DNA of 7,144 nt from the NCBI GenBank assembly GCA_900552145.1, contig URYW01000088.1, forward strand, positions 1 to 7,144. The letters are read 5' to 3'. Shown piece after piece: positions 6,219 to 7,144 of this stretch. The position numbers were made by a program, and so were the translations under genes. Numbering within the stretch: the first letter of the stretch is position 1; each line of letters opens with the position of its first letter. The notes under the pieces are model-generated. The model did no database searches, had not been told where the DNA came from, and saw only the letters and a program-made list of their open reading frames with translations. This DNA comes from an uncultured Collinsella sp. GTDB lineage: Bacteria; Actinomycetota; Coriobacteriia; Coriobacteriales; Coriobacteriaceae.

Positions 6219-6806
6219 ATGAGTCCCATTCAAATCGCCTTGCTGTTGCTCGCCGTTGCCGGCGTGTGGGCTATCGTTGAGCTCGCGCTTACCCTGCGCA
6301 AGACCCGCACCGTTGTCGACTCGCTCGATAAGACCGTGAACGACCTCAACAACACCATCGCCGAGGCTCAGCCTGTGGTGGCAAAGCTCGATGGCGCTGT
6401 CGATGAGCTTACGCCGGCGCTTGCCCAGATGGAGCCGCTGCTTAAGTCGAGCAAGACCGCGGTCGATGCCTTGACGTCCAACCTTGTTGAGGTTGAGGCC
6501 GTCGTTCGCGACATTTCCGAGGTCACGGGCAGTGTGGCCGAGGCCAGCAGCGCCGTGTCGAGCGTGACTGATTCTGCCGCCGGTGCTGTGCAGAAGCTCT
6601 TCAATAAGGTGAAGGCTCCTGCAGCCGACGCCGATCGCAAGCTCGCCGCTGCCGCTGCGGAGGCCGAGCAGCCTACCGAGCGCGTCCTAATTGGCGAGGA
6701 CGAGGCCGCCGCGGGCGACGATGATGGTCAGAAGTCTGTATCCAAGCCGGCTCAGTATTACACCTATACGCCCGCCGAGACCTCTGAGGAGTCCTGCGAT
6801 GAGTAG
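6219..6806 (+). CDS. DUF948-like membrane-anchored coiled-coil protein
   Basis: The ATG at 6219 follows GGGAGG (6208-6213) by five bases; upstream in-frame TTG codons have no such site. The product has 195 residues. One N-terminal membrane helix lies at about 4-25, with no lipoprotein cysteine. A long helical, coiled-coil-like stretch runs from about 28 to 125, with heptad-spaced Leu and Val (TVVDSLDKTVNDL, LDGAVDEL, AVDALTSNL). An Ala-rich and acidic disordered tail (about 133-195) ends in SEESCDE. This resembles DUF948 proteins such as B. subtilis YtxG, a general-stress protein of unknown mechanism; similar architecture also occurs in methyl-accepting-like and laminin-like coiled coils. The last eight bases overlap the start of the RsbW-like gene, whose ribosome binding site lies inside this gene, so the two are probably translated together. 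No enzymatic motif is visible, and the biochemical role is unknown. Confidence 0.75.
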   Translation: MSPIQIALLLLAVAGVWAIVELALTLRKTRTVVDSLDKTVNDLNNTIAEAQPVVAKLDGAVDELTPALAQMEPLLKSSKTAVDALTSNLVEVEAVVRDISEVTGSVAEASSAVSSVTDSAAGAVQKLFNKVKAPAADADRKLAAAAAEAEQPTERVLIGEDEAAAGDDDGQKSVSKPAQYYTYTPAETSEESCDE

Positions 6807-7144
6807 CGAAGCAACCTGCACTATCACGCTGACCGTTGCCGGTGACCCGCGTCTCGCTCGCCTTGTGCGCATGACGGCAGCCAACGTTGGTGCCCTGTGC
6901 TCTATGTCTGTCGATCGCATTGAGGACATCCGCATGGCTGCCGAGGAGGCTTTCATCTTTGGTTGCACCGCGGTCGACTGCGATGACATCACCATCAAAT
7001 TCGATGTCGATGAGACCCACGTTGGCATGACTATTACCTTTGGCGACCAGGCTACGGTCGATGAAGACGACCAGGCTGCGGTGTATGCCGAGCTCATCCT
7101 CGCGAGCGTGTGCGACTACTACGAAAAGACTGCGGCGCCCCTGA
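6799..7144 (+). CDS. RsbW-like ATP-binding (anti-sigma/HATPase_c_2) protein, 3'-truncated by window edge
   Basis: This reading frame starts at ATG 6799, with GAGGAG (6786-6791) seven bases upstream, and stays open for 115 codons to the right edge; the terminal TGA is out of frame. It overlaps the DUF948-like gene by eight bases. The pattern is that of RsbW/SpoIIAB-type proteins: an N-terminal strand (CTITLTVAGD, 7-16), a helix with R18-L19-A20-R21, then SVDRIEDIRMAAEEAF (37-52) at the ATP-binding N-box helix, followed by beta strands ITIKFDVDE and GMTITFGD. Classical members carry ExxxN here (SEACTNA). In this protein E50 is present but residue 54 is Phe instead of the Mg-chelating Asn. The catalytic G-boxes would lie beyond the window. 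RsbW kinases bind a sigma factor and phosphorylate an anti-anti-sigma factor; whether this one does is unproven. An in-frame 24-base partial duplication lies at 7045-7092. Confidence 0.65.
   Translation, partial: MSSEATCTITLTVAGDPRLARLVRMTAANVGALCSMSVDRIEDIRMAAEEAFIFGCTAVDCDDITIKFDVDETHVGMTITFGDQATVDEDDQAAVYAELILASVCDYYEKTAAPL

Noticed and set aside
5141..6229. 362-codon open frame on the - strand opposite rarA
   Set aside because: It is antisense to a complete RarA with all diagnostic motifs. The product is Arg-rich with no domain I recognise.

Overview
The window is a compact, ordinary-looking bacterial chromosomal segment with eight genes, all on the + strand. By eye it is GC-rich (upper 50s percent), with strong GC bias at third codon positions and AAGGAGG-type ribosome binding sites. 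Gene content and protein style suggest an actinobacterium of the class Coriobacteriia, most like Collinsella. That assignment is inference from family resemblance, not from a search.

Layout. Positions 1-1547 hold the 3' part of lspA (signal peptidase II, cut by the window's left edge) and an RluA/RluD-type 23S rRNA pseudouridine synthase, joined by a TAATG stop/start overlap. An 82-bp gap with a plausible promoter leads to a membrane-bound family 2 glycosyltransferase (1630-2925) carrying the complete D,D,D35QxxRW signature of processive polysaccharide synthases. A strong intrinsic terminator (2937-2976) follows. Next come a short A24-type prepilin peptidase with no methyltransferase domain (3007-3429) and an HD-domain dNTP triphosphohydrolase (3461-4708). 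After a 60-bp gap comes the AAA+ ATPase RarA (4769-6118). A 100-bp gap precedes a DUF948-like membrane-anchored coiled-coil protein (6219-6806). This overlaps an RsbW-like ATP-binding protein (6799 to the right edge, incomplete).

Functional themes. LspA acts on lipoproteins and RluD on the ribosome. The glycosyltransferase probably makes or extends a surface glycan. The HD triphosphohydrolase and RarA both bear on replication, through dNTP pools and stalled forks. The final pair looks like envelope or stress signalling: DUF948 proteins such as Bacillus YtxG belong to the general stress response, and RsbW-type kinases control stress sigma factors. A sigma factor gene just beyond the right edge is a reasonable prediction that this window cannot test.

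I found no tRNA, rRNA, CRISPR array, insertion sequence or attachment site, and no clearly new system. The points most worth a second look are the RsbW-like protein that lacks the canonical N-box asparagine and is coupled to a DUF948 gene, the lone processive glycosyltransferase with a repeat-bearing promoter, and the stand-alone prepilin peptidase just behind a terminator.
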